From positions 1-64,000 of the forward strand of contig JAJZTQ010000011.1 in the NCBI GenBank assembly GCA_021848825.1: a DNA stretch of 64,000 nucleotides, written 5' to 3'. Positions within the stretch are counted from its first letter, which is position 1, and the number at the start of each line of letters is the position of its first letter. Shown one piece after another: positions 15,191 to 25,113 of this stretch. The notes beneath the pieces are model-generated. The model searched no databases. It was not told the origin of the DNA and was given only the letters and a program-made list of their open reading frames with translations. A program made the translations under genes and the position numbers. This DNA comes from Pseudomonadota bacterium (GTDB taxonomy: Bacteria > Pseudomonadota > Gammaproteobacteria > Burkholderiales > JABEVD01).

Positions 15191-18100
15191 CTAATTGCTT
15201 GGCGGCGGCAGGTCTCCATCATCTTTCGCTTCCACATCCCCATGCACTTGCTGTTCGCTTGGCGGCACGTATGCCTGGCCGCTTCCAAGCAAGTTTCCGA
15301 GATTTGATTTCCCAAGCGAGCTTGCCAGCTCGTCACTGACACCACTCTGTGAGCCCTCCATGTGCGATCCTGCCGGGACGGGTTGCGCTGGCATGGCAGC
15401 CTGCACTGGCGCTTCTGGCTCTGGTTGCTTCACGGCTTCCGGCGATCCTGCCGGGACGGGCTGCGAGGGCATGGCCGCCTGCACTGGCGCTTCGGGCTCG
15501 GGTTGCTTCACGGCTTCCGGCGATCCTGCCGGGGCGGGCTGCGAGGGCATGGCAGCCTGCACTGGCGCTTCGGGCTCGGGTTGCTTCACGGCTTCCGGCG
15601 ATCCTGCCGGGGCGGGCTGCGAGGGCATGGCAGCCTGCACTGGCGCTTCTGGCTCGGCGGTTTTGCCTGAGCCATCCAAAGTGTCAGTAATCAGTTTGTC
15701 GGCTTCCGAAGTCCCGACACCCACCAAGACTTGCTTGCTAAAATCCGTTTTGGCAACATTATCTGCCGTCACTTCAGCGGCTTTCTCTGCTGTGGGTTCG
15801 GCTTCTTTCACAGCAAAACGCCCTACAGCTCCAACCTCAGCCATACCGTCGCCTACAGCGAGCAAATCGATGCCTGTTTCTATCAATGCCTGCGTGTCGC
15901 TTCCCTTAAACCGTTCTGCCGCCTTCTGTTCGAAATAAGCACCACTCTCTATACCCAATTTATTTTCGGCTTCTTCGGCTAAATGATTGGTTGCATCCGG
16001 TATAACGGATGAAGCTGCATTGTGGAATGTTCTCATCACTGTGCCCGGATTATTCAGTTCTCCCAAAACGGTTCCAGAGACAGTATCCGCTGGCATACCG
16101 CCAGGCATAACCGGGTCTGTCGATGGTTTGGTGCTCGTCGTTGGCTTTGTGGCACTTGAAGTCTGATTCAGCATCCCGCCCACAGAACCAGCTATCGGAT
16201 TGGCCACATGCTGGCCAGGCGTAACCCCTGCGTCTGTTTGATCGGCCTGCACAGCGCCCTGATTACCGGCATTTGCTCCGAAAACAGCCGCTTTCCCATT
16301 TGCTGCCAGGGAATTCTTGTCGAAATCGGCCTTGATCCCCTTTTCTGTCTGCATTTGGCCGTTCACAAGCGCCTGTACATCTGCATCCATCAACTTCTCG
16401 GAAAACGCTCTCACAGTGTTCTGCATGTCCGGGTCGCCCTGGCGCATCAGCTTATCTATGTCCTGGGCGGCCATGTTGTGATAGGTATGCCCGCCGAAGG
16501 TCAGACCACCCGGTTCGCGGCTTGCCGCAATGATGCTGTTTACCACTTGCGTTGTCCGGTCATTGGTCAGGCTATTCTGGTCAGACCTGACCAATTCCGC
16601 CTTGTTCGCCAGTTCTTCCGACCGGCGCAGCTCGTTCGAGGCCGAGTTCTGGTATGTTTGAGCCTTCGCAAATCCGGCGCTGATGTCATGCGCCCCGCGA
16701 GCACCGCTGCTGTTCTTGTCGCTAAACTGGAGACCCCTGATTGCGTTGAGCGCATTGCTGGTCTGTTGAGTCAGGCTATGCTGGGTTGCATAATCGCTCG
16801 CTTCCTGCGCCACATGATCGGCTTCAGTCTTACTCATGCCTTGTGCCCTCAGTTCCGCGCTGATTATTGGCGTGGCCAACCCAGCCGATGCCATTGCGGT
16901 AACGGTCGTCGCCTGAGATTGGGTGAGCCCGTTGGCAGTCGTTAGTTTATGGGTCATCGTTTGCATCGCCTGGTTAGCGTTGCTGATGGTTCCCATCCTT
17001 TGCAGGTTGTCTCCACTGATCAGATCGGAGTCATGGCCATGCTGCTGAATGAAGCTGCTGATGTCGTTCCAATTCGATGCCCACTGGGTTCCGGCCTGCT
17101 GCCCGGATGAAACGGCACTGGAAAATGCCGTCTTCGATTCCGTTGCCAGTTTCGCTGCATAGGCGGAACCACTTTCCGCCTTGAAGTTCATGCTGTCGCT
17201 GGCAACGCCCTTGTCATAGGTGCGTGTCCCATTAGCAGCGATGTTTGTGATCGATCCATTGTCGTTGACATGCTGTTGAAGCCCTGCGCCAGCCGTGACA
17301 TGAGGGGCGGCATTCACCTGCCCGTTCTGGAAGTTTCCCTCGGCCATCTGGGTGGCCAGCTTCTCGACGGAATGGGGCGGGCTGGCCAGGCTGCCAATGG
17401 CCTGAAGCCCTATCTCCCCACCTTTCACGATTCCCCAGGCAATGGGCGGAATCGCCACCACCAGCATGCCCGCAATGGCCTGGTCGGACACGCTGCTCGA
17501 CGTAATCCACTGCTGATACTGCAACGCCATCGCGTTGCCCTGCGTGGCATTTCCCCAATATGCCGCATGGACGTTCATCATATAGTTGACCACGGCATAG
17601 AGCGGCGGCCAGAGCTGAATCCACACCAGGCTCTTCACGTATCCTGCGAGGACGGCAAGCGCCTTGTGCCCGGCAACCACGATGAAGATGAGGATGATCG
17701 GGAAAATCGCATACTGGATCAGCTCAATGGCATTCCTGACTTTCGGCATGGAGCTTTGGGCAATGTTCGCCATGGCGATATAGCTGGAATTGGTTTGCCG
17801 GAAGCCTTCCGATTGGGTCAGGCATTCAGTGGCCAGCGCTGTATTCGAGGTTTGCGCAAGCATGTTGCAGTGCGCGTCGATGATGGCATTTGACACCATC
17901 CCCTGCTGCACGGCGGCATTGGCTGATGTTGCAATACCATAGAAATAGCTTGCCGAATCGACGATGGTGTTGCTCATGGAATTCACTGCAAGAGCTTGCG
18001 AGGTCGTCTGAGATAATTCCGATACCGCAAGCTGCTGAAGCGTGGCGGGCACTTCAGATGTCGTCAGCCTTGTGTTCAGATCGTTGTACGCTGCCGGGCA

Positions 18101-18730
18101 ATTTACAGTCCCAACCGTGGAGAGCGTCACATAGAGGCCAGGATTGGTGTTTCCCAGCAAGCTCCATATATTGCTCGATGAATTGATCTGATCTTGCGTG
18201 AGGGTGCCGTTCAGGATGTCCGGGACCAGGCATTGCGAATAATAGTTGTTGAAATCGTTCTGCCAGGCAACGGTTGCAGGTTTGAGGTAATCGAGTTCCT
18301 TCTGAACACGTTGGCCGAACATCATGCCGTTCGCCTCGAAGTTCAAGTCGCTTGGCAAGGCATAGACCGTTTCATAGGCTGACGTGAGCCAATAACCAAT
18401 TGTGCTGACACTGGAAGCGATGGCCGCGAGCCCGATGGGGACATTGGAAATGACGGCAGGCGGATTCGTTCCTGTCTTATCGACAAGTTGCACTGTGGCC
18501 TTTGGCGCGAGCAGGAATCCGTTGAAGAGTGCCGCCATAAGCGTCCACTGCCAAAATTCGTCCATTCTGCCCCGACCGGACAGCACTGCCATGGCGAGAG
18601 CCATCATGGCAACCAAGGCAAGAAACCTGATTGCTCCGCCGTAATCAGCGCTCCCAACCAAAGCGGCGATGGCGTTGAAGACGCCTGTGAGTTCGGTGAT
18701 GTTCCAGTAGCTGTAGATGGTGTAGATCAC
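15191..18730 (-). CDS. traG: Conjugal transfer mating-pair stabilisation protein TraG-like
   Basis: N-terminal TraG pattern MIYTIYSYWNITELTGVFNAIAALVGSADYGGAIRFLALVAMMALA; length 1179 aa; adjacent traH. Confidence 0.88.
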   Translation of the reverse strand: MIYTIYSYWNITELTGVFNAIAALVGSADYGGAIRFLALVAMMALAMAVLSGRGRMDEFWQWTLMAALFNGFLLAPKATVQLVDKTGTNPPAVISNVPIGLAAIASSVSTIGYWLTSAYETVYALPSDLNFEANGMMFGQRVQKELDYLKPATVAWQNDFNNYYSQCLVPDILNGTLTQDQINSSSNIWSLLGNTNPGLYVTLSTVGTVNCPAAYNDLNTRLTTSEVPATLQQLAVSELSQTTSQALAVNSMSNTIVDSASYFYGIATSANAAVQQGMVSNAIIDAHCNMLAQTSNTALATECLTQSEGFRQTNSSYIAMANIAQSSMPKVRNAIELIQYAIFPIILIFIVVAGHKALAVLAGYVKSLVWIQLWPPLYAVVNYMMNVHAAYWGNATQGNAMALQYQQWITSSSVSDQAIAGMLVVAIPPIAWGIVKGGEIGLQAIGSLASPPHSVEKLATQMAEGNFQNGQVNAAPHVTAGAGLQQHVNDNGSITNIAANGTRTYDKGVASDSMNFKAESGSAYAAKLATESKTAFSSAVSSGQQAGTQWASNWNDISSFIQQHGHDSDLISGDNLQRMGTISNANQAMQTMTHKLTTANGLTQSQATTVTAMASAGLATPIISAELRAQGMSKTEADHVAQEASDYATQHSLTQQTSNALNAIRGLQFSDKNSSGARGAHDISAGFAKAQTYQNSASNELRRSEELANKAELVRSDQNSLTNDRTTQVVNSIIAASREPGGLTFGGHTYHNMAAQDIDKLMRQGDPDMQNTVRAFSEKLMDADVQALVNGQMQTEKGIKADFDKNSLAANGKAAVFGANAGNQGAVQADQTDAGVTPGQHVANPIAGSVGGMLNQTSSATKPTTSTKPSTDPVMPGGMPADTVSGTVLGELNNPGTVMRTFHNAASSVIPDATNHLAEEAENKLGIESGAYFEQKAAERFKGSDTQALIETGIDLLAVGDGMAEVGAVGRFAVKEAEPTAEKAAEVTADNVAKTDFSKQVLVGVGTSEADKLITDTLDGSGKTAEPEAPVQAAMPSQPAPAGSPEAVKQPEPEAPVQAAMPSQPAPAGSPEAVKQPEPEAPVQAAMPSQPVPAGSPEAVKQPEPEAPVQAAMPAQPVPAGSHMEGSQSGVSDELASSLGKSNLGNLLGSGQAYVPPSEQQVHGDVEAKDDGDLPPPSN
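15364..15655 (-). repeat. Four exact-period 78-bp repeats at the TraG C-terminus
   Basis: gcgatcctgccgg starts at 15364, 15442, 15520, 15598; encodes EAPVQAAMPxQPxPAGSPEAVKQPEP x4. Confidence 0.92.
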
Positions 18731-18741
18731 ATTACCCCCTG

Positions 18742-20154
18742 CTATCGGCTGAATTTCATGACGGAGCTTTGAATTGATGGCGATAATGCACCCATCATTT
18801 CATCGTTGATCTTCTTCATGTTTTGCTGAAGAGTGATGGTCGATGCAATCCTGGTGTATTCGGCCTGATACTTGATGGTGGCGAGCTGCAACTGTTTATC
18901 GATTTGCGCGGTCAGGAGTTTGTTGGCATCAATTACATCCGTTGCGTGGGCTGTCGTGGAATTTGTCGCAAGCACGGCCTGGATGTTTTGCAGAACGGAA
19001 ATCATCCACTTGTAGGCGAGATCAATGGCGATCACCTGTGAATAGTCAGCCGCGAGCGCCGGATTATTGTTCATCGCGGCAATCCTGGCCAGCTTGTACA
19101 GCGGAATCGTCGTATTCGTGAACAGCGTCATGTCGCTGGTGCTGAAGTTCTGGGCTGCCCGATTCTGAATATTGATCATCCCTGCCGTGATCGTCTTGCT
19201 GACCTCATAGGAAAGCGAATCGGCATTTTTCGCTTGTGCCGTAGGATTCATGCAACCAGGCGATGGATCGCATTGCAGCACCATCAGCGATGTCGTTGTC
19301 TGAACGGACGGATCGCCAATAAAATCGTCGAGTGACAAATTGGTCGGCGGCACATAGGACCATTGTGCATCATGACCCGGATTCGATGCATCCCCGGCAG
19401 GGCGAATGATTATGGCTCCCGTCAGTCCCATCATGAGAGGATACAAATCGGTTGGAACGTTCGACTTTTGCAGAGCGGCATAGACGATGTTCCCCGGATT
19501 CAATTCGGCGCTCAGATTCGGATCGGCGGCAGAGGCCGCTTTCCTGGCCTGAATCTTCGCCTGTTCAGATTGATTCCATTGGTTCAGCGCATCGGCTGCA
19601 TCCTGGAAAAGATTTGTAGAAGCCGCTGTTCCCTGGGCTGTGGCCTGTTCCTTGTTGTCGGTGATCGCCGAGCCAACCGCGTTGACGATGCCCTCGGCGG
19701 CATGACATGAAGTGGTATTCAGGCTGTTTATCTTCGCAGCCGCATCTTGAAGATATTGCAGCAGATCGGCCATTTCGCCCGATGCCGACTTGATGGCCAG
19801 CATGAAAGCATAGTTGACGGCGTTGTTTCCAATGTTTCGGAAAAGAGCGGTCAACTGAGAGGAATTGATGAAAGAGAACGACCCGGCAAACGCATCAATG
19901 CCGCCGCAACCTGCCGTAATGCTGGGCGGGGCAAATGCGGCAATCTGATAATTTTGATTCGGCGTGCGGACGAACAAATTGCCCCCCGTGTAGGTGGTCG
20001 AAGTCTGGCCGTTCACCACCTGAGCCCCGGTAACATTGCTGTATCCGCCCATGCTGTTGAACCAAGACTGCATTTCAGACTGCACGTCAGCGGTGGCGAT
20101 AGAGCTTGCAAAAAGACCGGCGATGAGAGTTGCGGTAAGCGTTTTCTTGAACAT
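18742..20154 (-). CDS. traH: Conjugal transfer protein TraH
   Basis: 470 aa, signal peptide, QSWFNSMGGYSNVTGAQVVNGQTSTTYTGGNLFVRTPNQNYQIAAFAPPSITAGCGGIDAFAGSFSFI: TraH signature. Confidence 0.92.
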   Translation of the reverse strand: MFKKTLTATLIAGLFASSIATADVQSEMQSWFNSMGGYSNVTGAQVVNGQTSTTYTGGNLFVRTPNQNYQIAAFAPPSITAGCGGIDAFAGSFSFINSSQLTALFRNIGNNAVNYAFMLAIKSASGEMADLLQYLQDAAAKINSLNTTSCHAAEGIVNAVGSAITDNKEQATAQGTAASTNLFQDAADALNQWNQSEQAKIQARKAASAADPNLSAELNPGNIVYAALQKSNVPTDLYPLMMGLTGAIIIRPAGDASNPGHDAQWSYVPPTNLSLDDFIGDPSVQTTTSLMVLQCDPSPGCMNPTAQAKNADSLSYEVSKTITAGMINIQNRAAQNFSTSDMTLFTNTTIPLYKLARIAAMNNNPALAADYSQVIAIDLAYKWMISVLQNIQAVLATNSTTAHATDVIDANKLLTAQIDKQLQLATIKYQAEYTRIASTITLQQNMKKINDEMMGALSPSIQSSVMKFSR

Positions 20155-20172
20155 GATTTTTCCTTTTCAGAT

Positions 20173-20592
20173 TTACATGCCTTGTTTAAGCATCGGCACA
20201 ATCTTGCCAATGTCCATCCCTTCAAGCGGTGGCTCGCCGTTCTTGCAGTAGTTGATCCCGATGTTCATGGCAAAAGTAATCGGCTTTACTTTTATGTCGA
20301 GGACATTTGCCTGTTCAAATCGAAGATTAAGTCGGCTGCAACCAGGCTGATTGAATTGCCTGATGGTGGTCACGGTTGCGATCACAGGTGCGGTAGACCT
20401 GGTAGTTGCCCTGAATTTCCCTGCAATGGGGCCGATCATTTCGCCCTGGATCGTCGCGCCCGGATTATCGAGCGCCTGAAGCAGCAATGGCTTCACGCTG
20501 GCGTACTGATCAAGGTTAGATGCAAGGGATATGCTGCTAGCCATAAGCAGCCCTATTCCAAGCACGATCATTGTTAACGGTGATTTGTTCAT
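20173..20592 (-). CDS. Small exported protein in the tra cluster
   Basis: Signal peptide, complete ORF between traH and traN. Confidence 0.6.
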   Translation of the reverse strand: MNKSPLTMIVLGIGLLMASSISLASNLDQYASVKPLLLQALDNPGATIQGEMIGPIAGKFRATTRSTAPVIATVTTIRQFNQPGCSRLNLRFEQANVLDIKVKPITFAMNIGINYCKNGEPPLEGMDIGKIVPMLKQGM

Positions 20593-20621
20593 GTCGCTGT
20601 CCTTTCAAATGATTCGAAAAA

Positions 20622-22409
20622 TCACTGGTGCCCCAGGTTGTAGTAGTTCTGGATTTTTTGCTGGATCACGCCGGTCGCGTTCTGGGTGATTCCGGCCTGG
20701 TTCGGCCCCGTGACTGAGGCCATGATTTGCGCGGTGAACTGTGACAAATCGATCTTGGAGAAATCGATTTGCTGGAACTGCGCCGTGGTCAGGCCGGAGC
20801 AATCCGGCGACTGGGCGCTGCCATACCCCTTGCCGATCTGCGCCCTTCCCTGCTCTTCGATGATCTTGGCCAGGAGGCTGTTGTAGCAGCAATAGGAATT
20901 GGTGTTCTCGATGCAGATCGAACCGACAAGCAGGTTCAAGCTTTGCGAGCAATACGTCCCGACATAGGTGCAGAGGTTTTGTCCCTGCTTCAACCCAAGC
21001 ATCTGTTCGTCATTGTTACAGCTCGTCAAATCCTGAATGACGGCGATCACAACCACGGCGGCGAAAGCGTAGGGGTTGAAAGATACTGTAAAATTTGCCC
21101 CCAGCGTCCCTGGAGCACCCAAAGCGGTGCTCATAGTTGCTGAGTTGTACGCACTAGTGAGTGACGAAAATAAACTCGGAGCAATCGTGGTTGTCGTCGT
21201 AGTGCTCACTGCCCCAACCGCAAAACCCGTATAGGAAATTGAAACCCCATACAATCCAAGCGATGGCGTGAAGCTGCTTAGGGTATTTCCAGCAGCCCCC
21301 GTCAGCGCCTTGAAACCGTTCTGGAGCATTTGCGGTGAATTGTTGTAAAGCGAGTCATATGTGTACCTGCTCCCAGCTGACAACGCTTCACCGCCAACAT
21401 TTAGTGCCAGCCCCAGGACCGCATTGTTGCTGTAACCCGATCCCCCGCCATTCGTCTTGCAACAATTGGCGAGCCCGAACAAGCGAATTCGGCAGCTATC
21501 GGCCTCCCCTGAGAAAATCACCCCGTTCTGGTTGTAGACACCACCCTGCCGACCGGCTTCCATGAGGGCTGTTGCCGTGGCAAAGGCGGTATCGTTCGGG
21601 TGGCCCGTGTTGAAGCAGTTTCCGCCCTGACAAAATGATGTTCCACTGCAATCGGCTGTCGTGGTCGTCGTCGCTGGCGAAGTCATGCAGTTATAGGTTT
21701 GCTGGTTTACCGCGCATGATCCATTCGGCAGGGTGTTGACGCAGTTCGATGACTGAGGCGAGCAATTCGGATTTGAGGAATACTGGCCGCAATCGCTTGT
21801 GGTGGTTCCGTCAGTGCAGGCATAGGTGGTTGTCTGCTGGTAGCAGCCATCGGGAGCTGCGGCAGTCGGGCTGATCCCTGGCGGCAGTGGCGGCGATGGC
21901 GTTGTGGACGTGCAAGTTGACGATGCAATTGAACAATTCGAACTCGTCGCAGATGGGCAGGTAGACGTGTCATAGCCTGTCGAGACAAGCGTATAGGTAT
22001 CGGCGAGCTGCACGGTATTCGTCGGAGCAGTTGGCATGGACGAGCTATTGCACTGATAAGACTGCGTGTACTGCATGCAGCCGGTGCCGAAAGTGACATC
22101 CATCTGCGAGCAAACGGAACTGGTTTGCCAGCATGCAGGAGCGGCATTGATGAGCGGTTGACAGTAGTTCACCGCGTTAGGTTTGATGCAGTTGTAGGTA
22201 TCCTGGTATTTCCAACAAGTTGCTGAGGTTGGAATGGCTCCTGCGGGTAACGGCACGCCTGCAAGACAAACCTGATATCCTGAAATCGTTTTACATGGCG
22301 TCGAGTCCACGCAAGTTGTGCCGGTTTTCTGGCACGTGGCCGCATCAGCGGCTACGCACCACAGAAGCCCCAGTGCCACGAGTGCGGCGAGAAAGCGAAT
22401 CATGGCCAT
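20622..22409 (-). CDS. traN: Conjugal transfer mating-pair stabilisation protein TraN-like (Cys-rich)
   Basis: Cys-rich exported protein with TraN C-terminal pattern CCKTNGGGSGYSN...CNNDEQMLGLKQGQNLCTYVGTYCSQ...CYNSLLAKIIEEQGRAQIGKGYGSAQSPDCSGLTTAQFQQIDFSKIDLSQF. Confidence 0.88.
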   Translation of the reverse strand: MAMIRFLAALVALGLLWCVAADAATCQKTGTTCVDSTPCKTISGYQVCLAGVPLPAGAIPTSATCWKYQDTYNCIKPNAVNYCQPLINAAPACWQTSSVCSQMDVTFGTGCMQYTQSYQCNSSSMPTAPTNTVQLADTYTLVSTGYDTSTCPSATSSNCSIASSTCTSTTPSPPLPPGISPTAAAPDGCYQQTTTYACTDGTTTSDCGQYSSNPNCSPQSSNCVNTLPNGSCAVNQQTYNCMTSPATTTTTADCSGTSFCQGGNCFNTGHPNDTAFATATALMEAGRQGGVYNQNGVIFSGEADSCRIRLFGLANCCKTNGGGSGYSNNAVLGLALNVGGEALSAGSRYTYDSLYNNSPQMLQNGFKALTGAAGNTLSSFTPSLGLYGVSISYTGFAVGAVSTTTTTTIAPSLFSSLTSAYNSATMSTALGAPGTLGANFTVSFNPYAFAAVVVIAVIQDLTSCNNDEQMLGLKQGQNLCTYVGTYCSQSLNLLVGSICIENTNSYCCYNSLLAKIIEEQGRAQIGKGYGSAQSPDCSGLTTAQFQQIDFSKIDLSQFTAQIMASVTGPNQAGITQNATGVIQQKIQNYYNLGHQ

Positions 22410-22624
22410 AGTCCCATCACGATGGCTTCGACGATGACGCAAATCGTCATGGTGCCTATCCCTCGCCACATCCATAAATTGAATGCCTCATCGAATCGGC
22501 GAGATACACCTTCCGGGTCGGCCTCCCATTCCGCATTTGCGCGGTCCAAATAGTCATGAAATCGCCGGATTTCCGCTGCAATGGCCGACCCGACTGCCCA
22601 GGCTGATTGTTTGAGTTTTTTCAT
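22400..22624 (-). CDS. Small membrane protein overlapping traN start
   Basis: 74 aa, C-terminal TM segment, overlaps traN by 10 nt. Confidence 0.5.
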   Translation of the reverse strand: MKKLKQSAWAVGSAIAAEIRRFHDYLDRANAEWEADPEGVSRRFDEAFNLWMWRGIGTMTICVIVEAIVMGLWP

Positions 22625-22673
22625 GGTTTTTCCTCTCAGTTTTCAAATGGACAAGATGCTTGTTGGCAAACGA

Positions 22674-22874
22674 TCAATGAACCTTTCTCGAAAGCTCGAT
22701 CAAAATATCGATACGACACATGACCAACTCATCAAATAGCAAATCCAAAAGTTCGGCCACCATACGTAATTCAGGGGATGCGCTGGTTCGCATCCGGGTG
22801 ATGGCACTGCTTAACTGTCTGAAGAGTCGATCTTCGCGGTCGAGGGTATCAAGTGGGTCAAGCGCCATGATCAT
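22674..22874 (-). CDS. Small conserved protein paralogous to 13344-13535
   Basis: PLDTLDREDRLFRQLSSAITRMRTSASPELRMVAELLDLLFDELVMCR. Confidence 0.6.
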   Translation of the reverse strand: MIMALDPLDTLDREDRLFRQLSSAITRMRTSASPELRMVAELLDLLFDELVMCRIDILIELSRKVH

Positions 22875-22979
22875 TCATCCTTGGTCGGCAAAAAGAACAT
22901 TTATCCACTAGGGCATCGCCTCCAACTATCGGGAAAGATAGAGGGAAAAACCTAACGGCATAACCTATCGGTTTAGGGG

Positions 22980-23150
22980 GGGGCCAAAATAACGAATCCC
23001 GGTGGACCGATTTAACGTAATTTCGAGGCGTGCGGTGGCCCGATTTAACGAAATACGGGGGTCGGAAATAACGTGGATAACTTCCGCCGCCCACAGCCTT
23101 GTTCACATTCTTGATAGGTGAATGCATAGGGGGTCCGATTTATCGATCAT
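22980..23150. repeat. Iteron-like repeats (GGNCCGATTTAACGNAAT variants)
   Basis: AACG cores at 22991, 23014, 23047, 23070 and a variant ATCG at 23142; three intervals 23/33/23 bp; adjacent to repA stop. Confidence 0.65.
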
Positions 23151-24021
23151 TTTTGTGTGGAATTGGGGGTGGTGACGGCATCAGCAGCAAACCGCCTGTG
23201 ATCTGCCTCACTTTTGCTCGCGGATAGACTGCTAGCACGTCACTTAAGGCATGCCGGAATTTTTTTTGAAAATCTTTGCCTGGTTCTTTGCCTTTGTATT
23301 CCTGACCGAACTGCTCTCGTAAAGCTTTCCAGTGCACTGTTACTGGCCGCCCCTCGATGCGATAAAGCCTATGCGAAAGCCACGTATAGACATCGAGGGC
23401 TAGAGACGAGCCGCGAAGCGCCATCAATGCTCGGTTATCCAGCGGGACACTATAATGTTCGAGCTCCGAGAAGTAGTGCTCGGACAGCACCAGGTGCCCT
23501 GGCCATAACGCTCGCTGACTCGATTCCCGATTCGTCACCCATGCGTCGAATTGTTGGATAGGCGTATCACTGAAGGTGCGCCCCTTGAAGCCCAGTTGTA
23601 GACGACATGCAGCAAGTGCATGCATTTGACGGCGGAGGGTAACATAGCGCGCTCCCTGATGGTCCATGCCCAATTTCCTTAAAAAATCAGCGGCACTGTC
23701 TCCAATCGGAATTTCTCGCGTGCCCTTCTGCTTCGCATAAGTAGACAGCCAAGCCATGGCTAACCGAGGCATTGCCCCGTAGGGGATGGGTTGCGGGACC
23801 GGCCCACGCCCCTCATCTATACTTCCTGCCTGCACGCTGATCCATGCCTCGCCGGAGGTCCTTATGAATCGATCGCCGTCAAATCGTGATCGCGGTAACC
23901 CGACCTGGCATAGAACCGAATGCGTAAAAGCGATATTGTCACTTCCCGCAGACTCAGCAGAAATCTGATATCCGGCTTCGATGAGCTTGTTATTTTTTCT
24001 CGGTGTCACGATTTCCATCAC
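23140..24021 (-). CDS. repA: RepA-like plasmid replication initiator
   Basis: SAESAGSDNIAFTHSVLCQVGLPRSRF...PYGAMPRLAMAWLSTYAKQKGTREIPIGDSAADFLRKLG...SSLALDVYTWLSHRLYRI matches plasmid RepA_C family. Confidence 0.85.
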   Translation of the reverse strand: MMEIVTPRKNNKLIEAGYQISAESAGSDNIAFTHSVLCQVGLPRSRFDGDRFIRTSGEAWISVQAGSIDEGRGPVPQPIPYGAMPRLAMAWLSTYAKQKGTREIPIGDSAADFLRKLGMDHQGARYVTLRRQMHALAACRLQLGFKGRTFSDTPIQQFDAWVTNRESSQRALWPGHLVLSEHYFSELEHYSVPLDNRALMALRGSSLALDVYTWLSHRLYRIEGRPVTVHWKALREQFGQEYKGKEPGKDFQKKFRHALSDVLAVYPRAKVRQITGGLLLMPSPPPIPHKNDR

Positions 24022-24374
24022 GCCATCCCCTCAGCCTGGCGCTTGGCGATCTGCTCGGCCTTCGTCAAGCCGCCTCGCCGTCGAGGTATATTTTGGCGCT
24101 CCAACCGATTAATATGCTCTTGTTCTTCCAAGAAATTTGCCAATCTCTGGACATGAATTACCAGTTTTCCGCTGAGCTTGAAGAATCCAGCGTTTTTGAT
24201 TGGGTGGTTTTTTTTCTTGTCTGAAAGTTGATTGTGGATCGTCCCTGGCTCGCTCTTTAAGTGCTGCGCTGCTTGCGCCAACGTCAAATAGATATCTTGG
24301 TGCAGGTTGGCAAAAACGAGCGCGTCTGGCGAGAGGCCAAGGTCGCCTTCGAATTTCGGTTTTGTGAGATCCAT
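24018..24374 (-). CDS. AlpA/excisionase-like HTH small protein
   Basis: DIYLTLAQAAQHLKSEPGTIHNQLSDKKKNHPIKNAGFFKLSGKLVIHVQRLANFL: MerR/excisionase-like HTH; overlaps repA start by 4 bp. Confidence 0.5.
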   Translation of the reverse strand: MDLTKPKFEGDLGLSPDALVFANLHQDIYLTLAQAAQHLKSEPGTIHNQLSDKKKNHPIKNAGFFKLSGKLVIHVQRLANFLEEQEHINRLERQNIPRRRGGLTKAEQIAKRQAEGMA

Positions 24375-24459
24375 GTCGCTCTCCTCGAGGGCAGAAGGGC
24401 GACCGAATATTGCTCGCGGCCATCCTTCTCCCGCGAATCGTCAAAATACAAATTGTTAT

Positions 24460-24939
24460 TTAACTTTTCGGGGGGAATACAGCCAGGGTGCGAGGAAAGG
24501 AAGGAGCGAACGTGAGAGCGCGAAGGGCCGCGCCGAGGTGGTTGATGAGTTTATTTTTTTTTGCCGAACTGCGGGGCAAAAATAATTTTGGAAATTTCGG
24601 GAGTAGGATTTCGACTGGCAGTGGTGGGGGCGAAGCTAGAAGTTCATCTACAACATTTTCAGCTGCAATCGAATCAATATCCTTTTTGATTTTTTTGCGC
24701 GCAGCCACCCGGACGGCTTTCTCCACAAATATAGCCGAGAGCCATGCCGCAAGAATCGAACCGAAAAAAATCTCGAAGGGCAGCGGATTGCCGAAAACCG
24801 CAAAAACCATCATAAGCACACCCAAACCAACAATTCCAAACCGCATTTCCAATTTTTGCGCTTTCAGGAAATGTCGTCCGCTCCACGCCCAATCCTGGGT
24901 GGCGGAAAGTCTTTCGAGTGTTTTACGATTAAAGCGCAT
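24460..24939 (-). CDS. Hypothetical membrane protein
   Basis: Complete 159-aa ORF with two central hydrophobic segments. Confidence 0.45.
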   Translation of the reverse strand: MRFNRKTLERLSATQDWAWSGRHFLKAQKLEMRFGIVGLGVLMMVFAVFGNPLPFEIFFGSILAAWLSAIFVEKAVRVAARKKIKKDIDSIAAENVVDELLASPPPLPVEILLPKFPKLFLPRSSAKKNKLINHLGAALRALTFAPSFPRTLAVFPPKS

Positions 24940-25113
24940 TCTACAAATTTTAGTGCGTTGATGAAAAATGTCAATAAATTATTATTTATTATCATTGAAC
25001 TATCATTCTTTATCATTCTGCATCATCTAGTATTGTCCGCGACGCCGCTCTCGCTTTTTGATGCTAAGGTTTAAGGTGTTCAATCACCATCGTGCGTTAC
25101 TTCTAAACAAGTG

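Noticed and set aside
22858-23127. Minus-strand 89-aa ORF across the iteron-like region
   Set aside because: Translation is an artefact of the repeat region (HRTPRNYVKSVHRDS); no SD or family resemblance.
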